Shown: in pieces, positions 53,632-62,279 of the stretch
Numbering within the stretch: position 1 is the first letter of the stretch
How the letters are laid out: every line of letters starts with the position of its first letter
Source: Litoribacter populi
GTDB lineage: Bacteria > Bacteroidota > Bacteroidia > Cytophagales > Cyclobacteriaceae
Direction of reading: 5' to 3'
Length of the DNA stretch: 64,000 nucleotides
NCBI RefSeq assembly: GCF_007483685.1
Contig: NZ_VMKN01000002.1
Span: forward strand, 335,452 to 399,451
Position numbers and translations under genes: made by a program
The notes under the pieces: generated by a model
Database searches by the model: none
The model's input: the letters and a program-made list of their open reading frames with translations, nothing else
Told to the model about the DNA's origin: nothing

Positions 53632-54489
53632 ATGAGAAAAATAAAACAAATTCATCCGGCTGAATTTCGCCCGATTGCGGACTTGATTACCTACAGTCCC
53701 ATGCCCACTCAATCGTTGCAACATTTAGACCCATTCCTTTTTTTGAACCATCATGGTCATCAAAACTATCCCAAAGGAAATAATGGGTTGCCCTTTGGGC
53801 CACACCCTCACCGGGGGATGGAAACGGTTACTTTTATTTTAGACGGGGACATTTCGCACAAAGACTCTTCAGGTTACGAATCTGTGATCGAAGCTGGAGG
53901 TGTACAGTGGATGACGGCAGGCAAAGGCCTTATCCATGCAGAAGTCAGCAGTGAGCGATTCAAAAAAGAAGGTGGCCCGCTAGAAATTTTGCAACTTTGG
54001 GTAAACTTACCTGCCAAACACAAAATGGCCTCACCCAATTATATAGGACTTCAGAAAGATAAGATCCATTCTTTTACTTATCCAAATGATGAAAAAGTAA
54101 CTATCCAAATGCTAGCAGGGGATTGGGATGGACATAAAGGGGCTTTTGACACCTTGAATCCCATTTCGATCAGTACGATCCATATGAAAGATGGGGGGCA
54201 ATTTGAAAAAGAAATACCTGCGGATGAAAACATCTTTTTCTATGTGGTCAGGGGCACGGTTAATATAAATGGAACCGAGGTGAGGTTTAGAAATTTAGTC
54301 GAATTTGCGAGGGAAGAAGGTAAACTTAATATCACTGCCAACGAAGATGCAGTAGTTATATTAGGCCATGCTAAGCCATTTGATGAGCCCATTGTGGCCC
54401 AAGGGCCATTTGTGATGAATTCGCAACAGGAAATCATGGAGGCCTACCAGGATTACCAGCAAGGCAAATTTGGTCAATGGGTTGAATAA
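53632..54489 (+). CDS. Pirin family protein
   Basis: 285 residues from the ATG at 53632 (or 53614). A bicupin: the N-terminal pirin motif GPHPHRGMETVTFILDG supplies His ligands, followed by VQWMTAGKGLIHAEVS. The C-terminal domain is PirinC-like (WDGHKGAFDTLNPISI...PFVMNSQQEIMEAYQDY). Bacterial pirins of this type may act as quercetinases or redox-sensing regulators; no evidence here discriminates. Confidence 0.93.
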   Translation: MRKIKQIHPAEFRPIADLITYSPMPTQSLQHLDPFLFLNHHGHQNYPKGNNGLPFGPHPHRGMETVTFILDGDISHKDSSGYESVIEAGGVQWMTAGKGLIHAEVSSERFKKEGGPLEILQLWVNLPAKHKMASPNYIGLQKDKIHSFTYPNDEKVTIQMLAGDWDGHKGAFDTLNPISISTIHMKDGGQFEKEIPADENIFFYVVRGTVNINGTEVRFRNLVEFAREEGKLNITANEDAVVILGHAKPFDEPIVAQGPFVMNSQQEIMEAYQDYQQGKFGQWVE

Positions 54490-54599
54490 GAAATAGAAAG
54501 AAGGAGGTAGAAAAAGTTATTAAAAAATACCTCCTTAAAGTTTCTCAAAAATAATAAAAGCGGAAAAAGTTGCTTAATCACCCTATGTAAAGATAGAAG

Positions 54600-54640
54600 T
54601 GTTTCAACTTTTTTGAAATACCCAATTGGGGGTATTTTTT
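54600..54640 (+). terminator. Inverted repeats before the second glutaminase
   Basis: TTTCAA-CTTTT-TTGAAA (about 54602-54618) overlaps a terminator-like hairpin AAATACCC / GGGTATTT (54616-54623, 54630-54637) followed by T-rich sequence. It probably ends the pirin transcript; the first dyad could also be an operator. Confidence 0.6.
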
Positions 54641-54765
54641 AACTTTTTATTATGAATAAAATGCAATTTTACAACGATAAAATTTTAATTGACTTTAATT
54701 ACAGACATTTACCTATTTATTCTATTAGATTTTAAATAAAAAGCAAACCATTTAGCTGACATTTC

Positions 54766-55680
54766 ATGGACTATCAAGAATTAGTGGATGAAGTTTACCA
54801 CGAAGTATCACAGTTGAAACTCAAAGGAAAAGTAGCCGATTATATTCCTCAATTAGCTGATATAGACCCAGATTTATTTGGACTTGCGGTAGTGGATTTG
54901 GAAGGGAATGTGTATGGAGCAGGAGACTATAGAAAAGAGTTTTCTATTCAAAGTATTTCCAAAGTACACACCCTTGCTATGGTTTTCCACGTATTCAAAA
55001 GCAAACTCTGGCACAGAGTAAATGTCGAACCAAGTGGCAACCCTTTTAACTCAGTAGCACAGCTGGAATATGAAAAAGGAATTCCAAGAAACCCTTTTAT
55101 AAACGCTGGCGCTTTAGTGATAACAGATGCTTTGGTTTCTAAATATAAAGATCCAGAAAAGGACATCATTAAGTTTATAAATGAAATTACTGGACACAAA
55201 TCGGTAAAAGTAAATCCATTAGTACATACTTCGGAACTTGACCACTCCGACAGGAATATGGCTCTGGCCCATTTTTTAAGAGCCAACAAAAACTTTAACA
55301 ACGGTATAGACAAGGTGTTGGATGTATACACTTATCACTGCTCCTTAGAAATGAACTGCATCGATCTAGCCAGATCATTTAACTTTTTAGCTAACAATGG
55401 TCATTGTATTTTTGCGGAGAGAAATATTCTCACCAAAAGGCACACCCAAAGGGTAAATTCCTTAATGCTTACATGCGGGTTCTATGATGAATCTGGTGAG
55501 TTTGCCTTCAGAGTTGGTCTGCCTGGCAAAAGTGGTGTCGGAGGAGGAGTTGCTGCCGTGATGCCAAACAAATTTAGTGTGGCAGCATTCAGCCCTCAAC
55601 TTAACGAAAAGGGAAACAGCCTAAAAGCCATGAAGGCATTGGAATCCCTAACTACTAAATTGAAGTTTTCCCTCTTTTAA
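54766..55680 (+). CDS. glsA: Glutaminase A (short form)
   Basis: 304 residues, the standard bacterial length. The catalytic pair is in FSIQSISKVHT (S63, K66). EPSGNPFNSVAQLEYEKGIP and RNPFINAGALVI are the usual substrate-binding motifs, and SGEFAFRVGLPGKSGVGGG completes the active site. It is more conventional than the copy at 9996. It overlaps the convergent recQ stop by 4 bp. Confidence 0.95.
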   Translation: MDYQELVDEVYHEVSQLKLKGKVADYIPQLADIDPDLFGLAVVDLEGNVYGAGDYRKEFSIQSISKVHTLAMVFHVFKSKLWHRVNVEPSGNPFNSVAQLEYEKGIPRNPFINAGALVITDALVSKYKDPEKDIIKFINEITGHKSVKVNPLVHTSELDHSDRNMALAHFLRANKNFNNGIDKVLDVYTYHCSLEMNCIDLARSFNFLANNGHCIFAERNILTKRHTQRVNSLMLTCGFYDESGEFAFRVGLPGKSGVGGGVAAVMPNKFSVAAFSPQLNEKGNSLKAMKALESLTTKLKFSLF

Positions 55681-57806
55681 GATTCGTGGGCTAGGGCAAG
55701 CTTGATTTGACAATAGCTAAACCTGTCCCCAAAATGCTCTTTGATTGGCTTGAGGCGCTTGTCCTCAAGTCTTCTATAAAAAACACGGATGGTGGTTATA
55801 TCATCTTTAGACACAAATTTTTCAGCCTCCACTTTCCCGTTCTTTACCAACTTGACCAAGTGGCTTTCAATCGTGTTGACTTTCATGTTTCGTTTGCTGG
55901 CAATTTGGTAAGTATTTAGACCGTCCTGAAGGTATTTATAGGTCAACCAACCCGTATCAGAAACCCCAGTTGAAGCTTTCAGTTTCACAGTGGCTCTGCT
56001 TGCAGTAAGCTTCTTCTTGACTTCAAGGTTATGGGATTTGATATACCTGATTATCATCCCCAAAAATTCTTCCCCATATCGGTCAGCCTTTGTTGCACCA
56101 ACCCCGGCCATATCCATTAATCCTTCTTTTGTGTTTGGACGATAGGTAGCCATCTCCACCAAGGTAGCATCGGAGAAAACAATGTATGGTGGAATATCCT
56201 CTTTTTTGGCAATCTGAAATCTCAAATCTTTTAAAGCTTCAAACAACTCTTTGTTGTAAGACACTTCCTTAGATGTCTTTTTCTGGGGTGCATCCATTGC
56301 CACGAAAATTTTTTCCTTCTTTTTCAGCTTATCCCAGGCCATGGTAGTAAGCTTGAGCGTGGGAAATTGACTCCCTGCCTCAGCAATATACCCTTCCTTC
56401 ATCAACTTCTCCCCTAGCGTTTTCCAAAAATCCTCAGGCTGGTCCTTTCCTATTCCATACACAGATAGCTTGGTATGCTCTTCTTTAATTTTGGCTGACT
56501 TGGATCCTTTCAGAATCAATATGGTATAGCCAAGACCATATGATTCCTGCAAACGGACAATGGCTGAAAGCAGCATTTGAGAAGGAACCGTCATATCGCG
56601 AGCACTTCCTTGGCTAAAACAGATATCGCAATTTCCACAGCTGTCCGGAAACTCCTCACCAAAGTAATTCATCAGGTATTTTCTCCGGCAAGTTCGGCTC
56701 ATCCCAAAAGTTCTCATCTTGGCAAGCTTACCTTTCATGATGGCTACATAATCAGGATTATCGGCTTTTTCCAACATCCGCTCTAACGTGATGGAATCCC
56801 CCACACTAAAAAAGAGCAATGCCTCACTAGGTAAACCATCCCTACCTGCCCTACCGGTTTCCTGATAATAACCTTCTATATTTTGAGGAAGATTCATATG
56901 TACCACAAACCTTACGTTGCTTTTGTCAATACCCATCCCAAAGGCTATCGTGGCCACCATGACCTTGGTTTCATCTTTAATAAACTGTTCCTGATTCCGT
57001 TCACGTACTTCTCTAGGCAGCCCGGCATGATAGGGCATGGCAGAAACTCCAACCGACTGTAATTTCTCTGCCGTTTCTTCCACATTCCTTCTGGAAAGAC
57101 AATAAATGACCCCACTATTCCCTTGTTGCTCCTCGAGAAACTCTAATAACTTCTCAAATGAATTCCGCTTTTGCTCTACTCTATAGGTAATATTGGACCT
57201 ATCAAAGGAAGAAATAAACCATTGTGGATCTTTCAATCCCAAGTTTAGAGCTATATCTTTTCGGGTCAGTTTGTCGGCTGTAGCTGTGAGTGCAATAAAA
57301 GGAATATTTGGGAGTAGTTTTCTCAGCTGACCAATTTTAAGGTATTCCGGACGGAAATCATGCCCCCATTGAGATACACAATGAGACTCATCCACTGCCA
57401 CAAGAGATAGTTTGCTACTTTGTAAAAAGTCAGATAAGGGTGCCGATTGGGAAAAAAGTCTTTCTGGTGCAACATAGACTAGTTTGATCTTACCCTGCTC
57501 CACTTCTTGGAGAATGTACCGCTGTTCACTTTGGCTTTGGGTACTATTCAAAAATGCCGCAGGAATACCGTTGGCATTCAAAGCATCCACCTGGTCTTTC
57601 ATTAGAGCAATAAGGGGGCTGATCACCAAGGTAAATCCATCAAGAACCATGGCTGGCACCTGATAGCAAACCGACTTACCTCCACCTGTTGGCATGAGGA
57701 CGATTGTGTCCTTTTTATTCAATACTGCCTTGATGATGGCCTCTTGATTACCTCGGAATTGATTATAGCCGAAAAAACCTTTTAATACTTCAATGGGAGA
57801 ATTCAT
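55677..57806 (-). CDS. recQ: ATP-dependent DNA helicase RecQ
   Basis: 709 residues. SF2 helicase core with Walker A MPTGGGKS (K44), DESH box in VAVDESHCVSQWGHDFR, and motif VI QETGRAGRDGLPS. A zinc-binding RQC part (CRRKYLMNYF...CGNCDIC) follows, then a winged helix, HRDC (about 515-590) and a C-terminal HTH-like segment (LNTYQIASKRNMKVNTIESH). It unwinds forked or recombination intermediates. Domain order and size are typical for Bacteroidota RecQ. Confidence 0.96.
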   Translation of the reverse strand: MNSPIEVLKGFFGYNQFRGNQEAIIKAVLNKKDTIVLMPTGGGKSVCYQVPAMVLDGFTLVISPLIALMKDQVDALNANGIPAAFLNSTQSQSEQRYILQEVEQGKIKLVYVAPERLFSQSAPLSDFLQSSKLSLVAVDESHCVSQWGHDFRPEYLKIGQLRKLLPNIPFIALTATADKLTRKDIALNLGLKDPQWFISSFDRSNITYRVEQKRNSFEKLLEFLEEQQGNSGVIYCLSRRNVEETAEKLQSVGVSAMPYHAGLPREVRERNQEQFIKDETKVMVATIAFGMGIDKSNVRFVVHMNLPQNIEGYYQETGRAGRDGLPSEALLFFSVGDSITLERMLEKADNPDYVAIMKGKLAKMRTFGMSRTCRRKYLMNYFGEEFPDSCGNCDICFSQGSARDMTVPSQMLLSAIVRLQESYGLGYTILILKGSKSAKIKEEHTKLSVYGIGKDQPEDFWKTLGEKLMKEGYIAEAGSQFPTLKLTTMAWDKLKKKEKIFVAMDAPQKKTSKEVSYNKELFEALKDLRFQIAKKEDIPPYIVFSDATLVEMATYRPNTKEGLMDMAGVGATKADRYGEEFLGMIIRYIKSHNLEVKKKLTASRATVKLKASTGVSDTGWLTYKYLQDGLNTYQIASKRNMKVNTIESHLVKLVKNGKVEAEKFVSKDDITTIRVFYRRLEDKRLKPIKEHFGDRFSYCQIKLALAHES

Positions 57807-57888
57807 ATGGGAACAAACAGGTACTTGAGTTTACAAAACTACAAAAATCAAATGACTGCGAGTACGCTAATTCGAAAAGTAAGGTTAA

Positions 57889-60075
57889 TCACTTTTTCAC
57901 AATTTTAATCCGCTCCACTTTATCTCCCCAATGCACTTCCAAAATCCACAGACCAGGTGTTGCTACACCTAACAGCTCCGCTGCCCCGTGCCTAAGTTCG
58001 TCAAGGCCCCTAAAGGACAACTGTGCTGAGCTGGTGGTGGATGAAAAAATCCTGCACACTATTGTTTGGCCGTTATATTGCATTGCATCCAGAAGCTCTA
58101 ACTGAAATTCCGATCCATGCACAGGGTTGGGATAAGCTCTCCAAACACCCTCTGTAAACACCCCTTGGGGCACCCTAACAGCTACTATTTCGCTATATTC
58201 AAAGGTACCGTTAAAATCCACCTGCTTGAGCCTATAGAAAAAATTTCCGCCTTTGAGAGGTAGTTTGTCATCGACATACTCGTACTCGCTAATTGACTCA
58301 GCCCATCCGTTGCCTATAACCTGTCCCACAACTTCAAAGTTAGCAGTCCCATTGATGGACCTTTCTATTTCAAAATGGCTGTTTTCCCATTCTTTGGCGG
58401 TGGACCAGGTGAGAAAAACCTCTCTAAATGAAGGTTTAAGCTGGGCAGATATGCTTACCCATTCTATTGGTGTAATACTAATCAATTGAAACTTGACAAT
58501 GACAATACCAGATCGACCGTCCCCACCTTGAAGACTACCTGCTCCACCAGCTGAGCCTGGAGTTTGGCCTGTACCACCTTCTCCAACATTCCTCGCAACA
58601 CCACCAACCTCACTACCACCCACACCTTGAGAACTTAAATACAAATCCCCTAATGTTGCCGTAGCACCACCTCCAGCAGAATATATATTTCGTATTCCTG
58701 AAAAGTCAGACTCTACGCCGGCCCCACCATTTCCTCCCGATACAAATTCAGCATCCAATGCACCACTTATACCTGCAGAGCCGGCTCCCCCACCACCTCC
58801 ACCTGACCCATCTAGACCATTAATTATACCTACCCCTCCATTATTCCTATCACCATTGCCAAAATCACCATTCCCACTCGCTCCACCACCTGATGCACCA
58901 TTTCCAGTTCCTGCACTTCCATTGGAATCATTTGTGGAACCTCCACCTCCTCCACCTCCTGAAATAACTGCAAAAGATCCATTCAAATCAAAACTTGATT
59001 GACTACCGTCACCACCTCTATTATTTAAATCGCTTGAACCAGCCCCTCCCTCACCCACTACGATAGGGATCCGTACATCAGAACCAAAACCCTGACCATT
59101 ATTAACATTTGTAAAAGTCAATTCTATATGTCCACCACCGCCACCACCGCCGGCCATTTCACCTCTACCGCCACCGCCGCCGCCACCAACTACCATTACT
59201 TCAAACTCAGTAAGTCCAACAGGAGGAATCCATTCACAAACTCCAGTTAAAAATTCAATTATTGCTTCTCCAGTTAATGCTCCATCATCAATTAATGTGG
59301 CACAATCGGGCCAATTGGGATCTGCATCAGGACAAGAGTATGATATTTTTACATAGCCATTACCACCTTTACCTCCATGCATATAATTTTGAGCTGGATT
59401 ATCTGTAACTCTTCTACTTCCGCTACCTCCTCCACCTCTAATCCCATCTGAACCTCCTTGACCTTGACTACTCCCATCGCCACCTTTGCCACCACCTTCT
59501 ACTTCTCCTCCGGTTGCCCCTTGCCCAGCAACCCCATCTTGGAAAATACCACCCGATGAGCCACCGCCTCCTGAAACAGGGCACGTATTATTTCTCGGAG
59601 GACATGTTACAGTGGTTAACCCACCCCCTTTCCCACCGCTAAACCTAACGTCTCCTATTCCTTCGGAAGCTTCTCCACCATTGGCTCCTTCAGGAGAATT
59701 TAAGGCTGCTGAATTCCCACCTCTTGCAAGAACAAAAGGGTTATTTACATCTGTCGATAACGAAACCCAAGAAGCTCCTCCTGGATTAGAACTTTCACTT
59801 CCTTCCCCTACAAAAACAGAGAGAGTTTGCCCTGGGGTTACTTGATAGGTTTGTCTAGAGTAAGCACCGCCGCCACCGCCACCGCCACCGCCATTAATAT
59901 TCATGTCAGCTCCTTTACCTCCACCGCCCCAAACTTCGACTGTAACTGATTCAACTCCAAACGGGACATTGAAGGAAAAATTCCCTGAAATAGGGTATTC
60001 CCTAAAACACTGTCCTTGCGCAAACCCAGCGGTAAGTATCAAGTAAAAGAAAATTGTCTGAAAAAAGATTTTCAT
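57889..60075 (-). CDS. Glycine-rich secreted protein with T9SS-type C-terminus
   Basis: 728 residues. A signal peptide (to FAQGQ, about residue 22) is followed by two large glycine-rich blocks (about 45-245 and 285-545) with runs such as GGGGGGGGG and a recurrent VEVWGGGGKG / VMVVGGGGGGG strand. Next comes a module (about 560-640) with WSTAKEWENSHFEIERS, and a sorting-domain-like end (WRAYPNPVHG...VERIKIVKK). Blocks of this sort occur in surface and tail-fibre-like proteins. The C-terminal module is shared with the gene at 60655. Probably secreted through the T9SS; adhesive role is a guess. Confidence 0.8.
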   Translation of the reverse strand: MKIFFQTIFFYLILTAGFAQGQCFREYPISGNFSFNVPFGVESVTVEVWGGGGKGADMNINGGGGGGGGGAYSRQTYQVTPGQTLSVFVGEGSESSNPGGASWVSLSTDVNNPFVLARGGNSAALNSPEGANGGEASEGIGDVRFSGGKGGGLTTVTCPPRNNTCPVSGGGGSSGGIFQDGVAGQGATGGEVEGGGKGGDGSSQGQGGSDGIRGGGGSGSRRVTDNPAQNYMHGGKGGNGYVKISYSCPDADPNWPDCATLIDDGALTGEAIIEFLTGVCEWIPPVGLTEFEVMVVGGGGGGGRGEMAGGGGGGGHIELTFTNVNNGQGFGSDVRIPIVVGEGGAGSSDLNNRGGDGSQSSFDLNGSFAVISGGGGGGGSTNDSNGSAGTGNGASGGGASGNGDFGNGDRNNGGVGIINGLDGSGGGGGGAGSAGISGALDAEFVSGGNGGAGVESDFSGIRNIYSAGGGATATLGDLYLSSQGVGGSEVGGVARNVGEGGTGQTPGSAGGAGSLQGGDGRSGIVIVKFQLISITPIEWVSISAQLKPSFREVFLTWSTAKEWENSHFEIERSINGTANFEVVGQVIGNGWAESISEYEYVDDKLPLKGGNFFYRLKQVDFNGTFEYSEIVAVRVPQGVFTEGVWRAYPNPVHGSEFQLELLDAMQYNGQTIVCRIFSSTTSSAQLSFRGLDELRHGAAELLGVATPGLWILEVHWGDKVERIKIVKK
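59134..59186 (+). repeat. Gly-encoding CCA/CCG trinucleotide tract (inner)
   Basis: CCACCACCGCCACCACCGCCGG and a second run of CCGCCACCGCCGCCGCC, encoding the oligoglycine of the second block. Units are multiples of three, so length changes keep frame. Confidence 0.55.
59866..59893 (+). repeat. Hexanucleotide CCGCCA microsatellite
   Basis: ACCGCCGCCACCGCCACCGC followed by CACCGCCA, near-perfect CCGCCA units encoding nine consecutive glycines on the minus strand within the glycine-rich gene. Confidence 0.65.
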
Positions 60076-60179
60076 ATTGCAAGCATTTACTCCTAAAAAT
60101 CGGAAAGTAATAAATATGTACTCGCAGAAAAGCCAAATTCTTACAACAAGAATTTAGACCAAAAATAATTTCGCTTGTA

Positions 60180-60187
60180 CAAATATA
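60180..60187 (-). promoter_or_regulatory. Putative -7 element of the glycine-rich gene
   Basis: The minus strand reads TATATTTG, an exact TAnnTTTG, 104 bp before the start codon at 60075. No TTG is seen at -33. Confidence 0.35.
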
Positions 60188-60275
60188 CAAAATAATAAAC
60201 CTGAATCACCTCCATATTCAAAATTAAACACAGAACAACCAAATGAAAATCAAAATAAGGTATTTGTATAAAACC

Positions 60276-60302
60276 AAAGGCTGGCTCTACATGCCAGCCT
60301 TT
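60276..60302. terminator. Isolated hairpin
   Basis: AAAGGCTGGC / GCCAGCCTTT (10 bp, 7-nt loop) with modest T-richness on both sides. It is terminator-like, but no gene directly precedes it on either strand; it lies within the gap between the two secreted-protein genes. Confidence 0.5.
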
Positions 60303-60598
60303 GATTTCAAATGTTGCTTTAAAGTAATAGGGTAAAAAAAATGAGTATCAAAAAGCCAGGCCCCTTCATTTCTTTCCATCGATAAAAATTAAATTAAAAA
60401 ATCTTTAAATGCATTTAGACACCGTTTATTTGCATTACAAAGTAAATATACAGAAAAATTTTAATTGAACAAGGTCTTTAAAATCAATTTTATCATTATT
60501 CGAATAATTATTTATCCACACAGTTATTCACATCCTGAGTTTTGTACAAAACGAACTATCCCCATGACCTAATATATTTAATTCAAGCTGGAAGTGCA
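60303..60598. other. AT-rich intergenic stretch
   Basis: About 300 bp of AT-rich sequence between the isolated hairpin and the next terminator. No ORF, no RNA gene and no convincing promoter were found. Confidence 0.4.
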
Positions 60599-60629
60599 CA
60601 AAAAAACGCCTTTCCAAAATGAAAAGGCG
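60599..60629 (-). terminator. Terminator of the T9SS protein gene
   Basis: Stem CGCCTTT / AAAGGCG (60607-60613, 60623-60629) with a run of seven T on the minus strand. Confidence 0.85.
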
Positions 60630-60654
60630 ATCCCAATATTGACTAAAATTAATT

Positions 60655-62118
60655 TTATTCTTTGATGACTTTTAAGTATTCAACTTGTTTGTTTGACTGC
60701 AATTCCACAACAAAAACACCCTGAGGGATACGTGGCAGCAATTTTCGCAGATGAGAATTCAATTCCCCCTCATCTTTAACAATAAAGGATGCTACAGGGA
60801 TCTGAGAAGTAAGTATTTTGACCTGAATATTAGAGTTAAGCGGCTCCTCTGCTAACCGAGCGATGTTGAATTCAATACCACGCACAGGGTTCGGATACGC
60901 CCTCCAATCACCCTTTGTCACCTGCATCCCAGGCACATTCACCATCATGGTTTGGCTATAATCAAATGTGCCATCGAAGTCCACTTGCTTGATCCTATAA
61001 TAAATTCTTTCTCCTCTCAATGGCAGGTTATCATCGCAGAAGCTATACTCGGTCATCTCATCCGTCCATCCCATACCTTCCACGCGGCCTATCATCTCAT
61101 AATTTTTTACCCCACCTATTGATCTCTCAATTTCAAAGTGGCTGTTTTCCCACTCTTTTAGAGTGGACCAGTTAACGGTATTTAATCGAGAAGTAGTTTG
61201 AAATTTGGCGGATACTTGGTGCCATTCCACGGGGAGAATATAAAAGCAATCACCGTCTGAAATAATATCATCTTTATACTTATCAGGTATACTTACATTA
61301 TTCCCGCACATTCTAACTTGAGACCCTGGATCAATCTGAAAACTAGAATTATTACTAACATCAATATCTCCCCCTATTTCCATTTCACTATCCCCACCTA
61401 TCACTAATCCAGCATCATTCCCTCTAAACTTTACATCACCATCAATTACCACTATTCCATTATTGGCAATATTCAATTTATTTTCATTTCCTGAAATGGT
61501 CAAACTTCCAGTTCTGAAAAATCCTTTATTTACAAAGATATCAATATCAGTCCCATTATATTCCGTGTCTCCGGCAGATATTAACCTACCTCCCTCCAAG
61601 ATATGTAATTCACTTCTATTATTTAAATCTATATCATTTGAAACATTGAAACTACCCAGCCCATTCCCTGATACAAAAAGCTTCGTTTCAGTACCATTCT
61701 TCCCCGAGGACATAATCAAATCCTGCCCTACATTTACTCGGCCTCCATTTGTAATTATATTTAATTGATTTTCTCCGCTGATAACCAAATTCCCTGAGAT
61801 ATTTAAGACCGAACCAGTATTAACTGTAACTGACTGGATAGCCTTACCAAGTGTAACATGATTATTTATATCTAAATCTCCATTTTCAAATACTAGGTTA
61901 ATTGGACAACCGGTAGACTTTTGGAATGACGCCAGCGATAATGGCAAACTTGTGTTATTTACATTCGAACCGGTACAGTTATCGCTCACTGTCCAGCACG
62001 CATTGGTACCCAACTGCCCATTACAACCTGCATTATCTGAATTATAGGTAAAGGTCTGAGCCTGAATTGCACCTACCCGCAAAAAACAAATTGCTATAAA
62101 TAAGATCTTTTGAATCAT
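60655..62118 (-). CDS. Secreted Asn/Gly-rich beta-helix-like protein with T9SS-type C-terminus
   Basis: 487 residues. A signal peptide (to IQAQ, about 20) is followed by a repetitive polar region (about 60-285) with units like VNVGQDLIMSSGKNG, LNIANNGIVVIDGDVKFRGN and MEIGGDIDVSNNSS, suggesting a right-handed beta-helix or bactofilin-like stack. The module WSTLKEWENSHFEIERS...YYRIKQVDFDGTFDYSQ then follows, nearly the same as in the gene at 57889, ending in WRAYPNPVRG...VEYLKVIKE. Its job is presumably structural on the surface; no enzyme motif is seen. Confidence 0.8.
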   Translation of the reverse strand: MIQKILFIAICFLRVGAIQAQTFTYNSDNAGCNGQLGTNACWTVSDNCTGSNVNNTSLPLSLASFQKSTGCPINLVFENGDLDINNHVTLGKAIQSVTVNTGSVLNISGNLVISGENQLNIITNGGRVNVGQDLIMSSGKNGTETKLFVSGNGLGSFNVSNDIDLNNRSELHILEGGRLISAGDTEYNGTDIDIFVNKGFFRTGSLTISGNENKLNIANNGIVVIDGDVKFRGNDAGLVIGGDSEMEIGGDIDVSNNSSFQIDPGSQVRMCGNNVSIPDKYKDDIISDGDCFYILPVEWHQVSAKFQTTSRLNTVNWSTLKEWENSHFEIERSIGGVKNYEMIGRVEGMGWTDEMTEYSFCDDNLPLRGERIYYRIKQVDFDGTFDYSQTMMVNVPGMQVTKGDWRAYPNPVRGIEFNIARLAEEPLNSNIQVKILTSQIPVASFIVKDEGELNSHLRKLLPRIPQGVFVVELQSNKQVEYLKVIKE

Positions 62119-62223
62119 TTTAAAAATTTTACCACAAATAAAAGCATTTTGAAAATAGATTTATGCTTTTTATAAAAATTTATATCTCTAAATAGAAAAA
62201 TACACCTATTTATTAATTATACC

Positions 62224-62254
62224 AAAAAAAAGCACCCCAATCCTGAGGTGCTTT
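62224..62254 (-). terminator. Terminator of rho
   Basis: Stem AAAGCACC / GGTGCTTT (62229-62236, 62247-62254) followed on the minus strand by a run of T. Confidence 0.88.
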
Positions 62255-62279
62255 AAAAATTATTTATTTTAAGTAATTC

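Noticed and set aside
59134-59893. Regularly repeated CCACCG units as a possible CRISPR array
   Set aside because: They lie in a coding frame as glycine codons, with no spacers.
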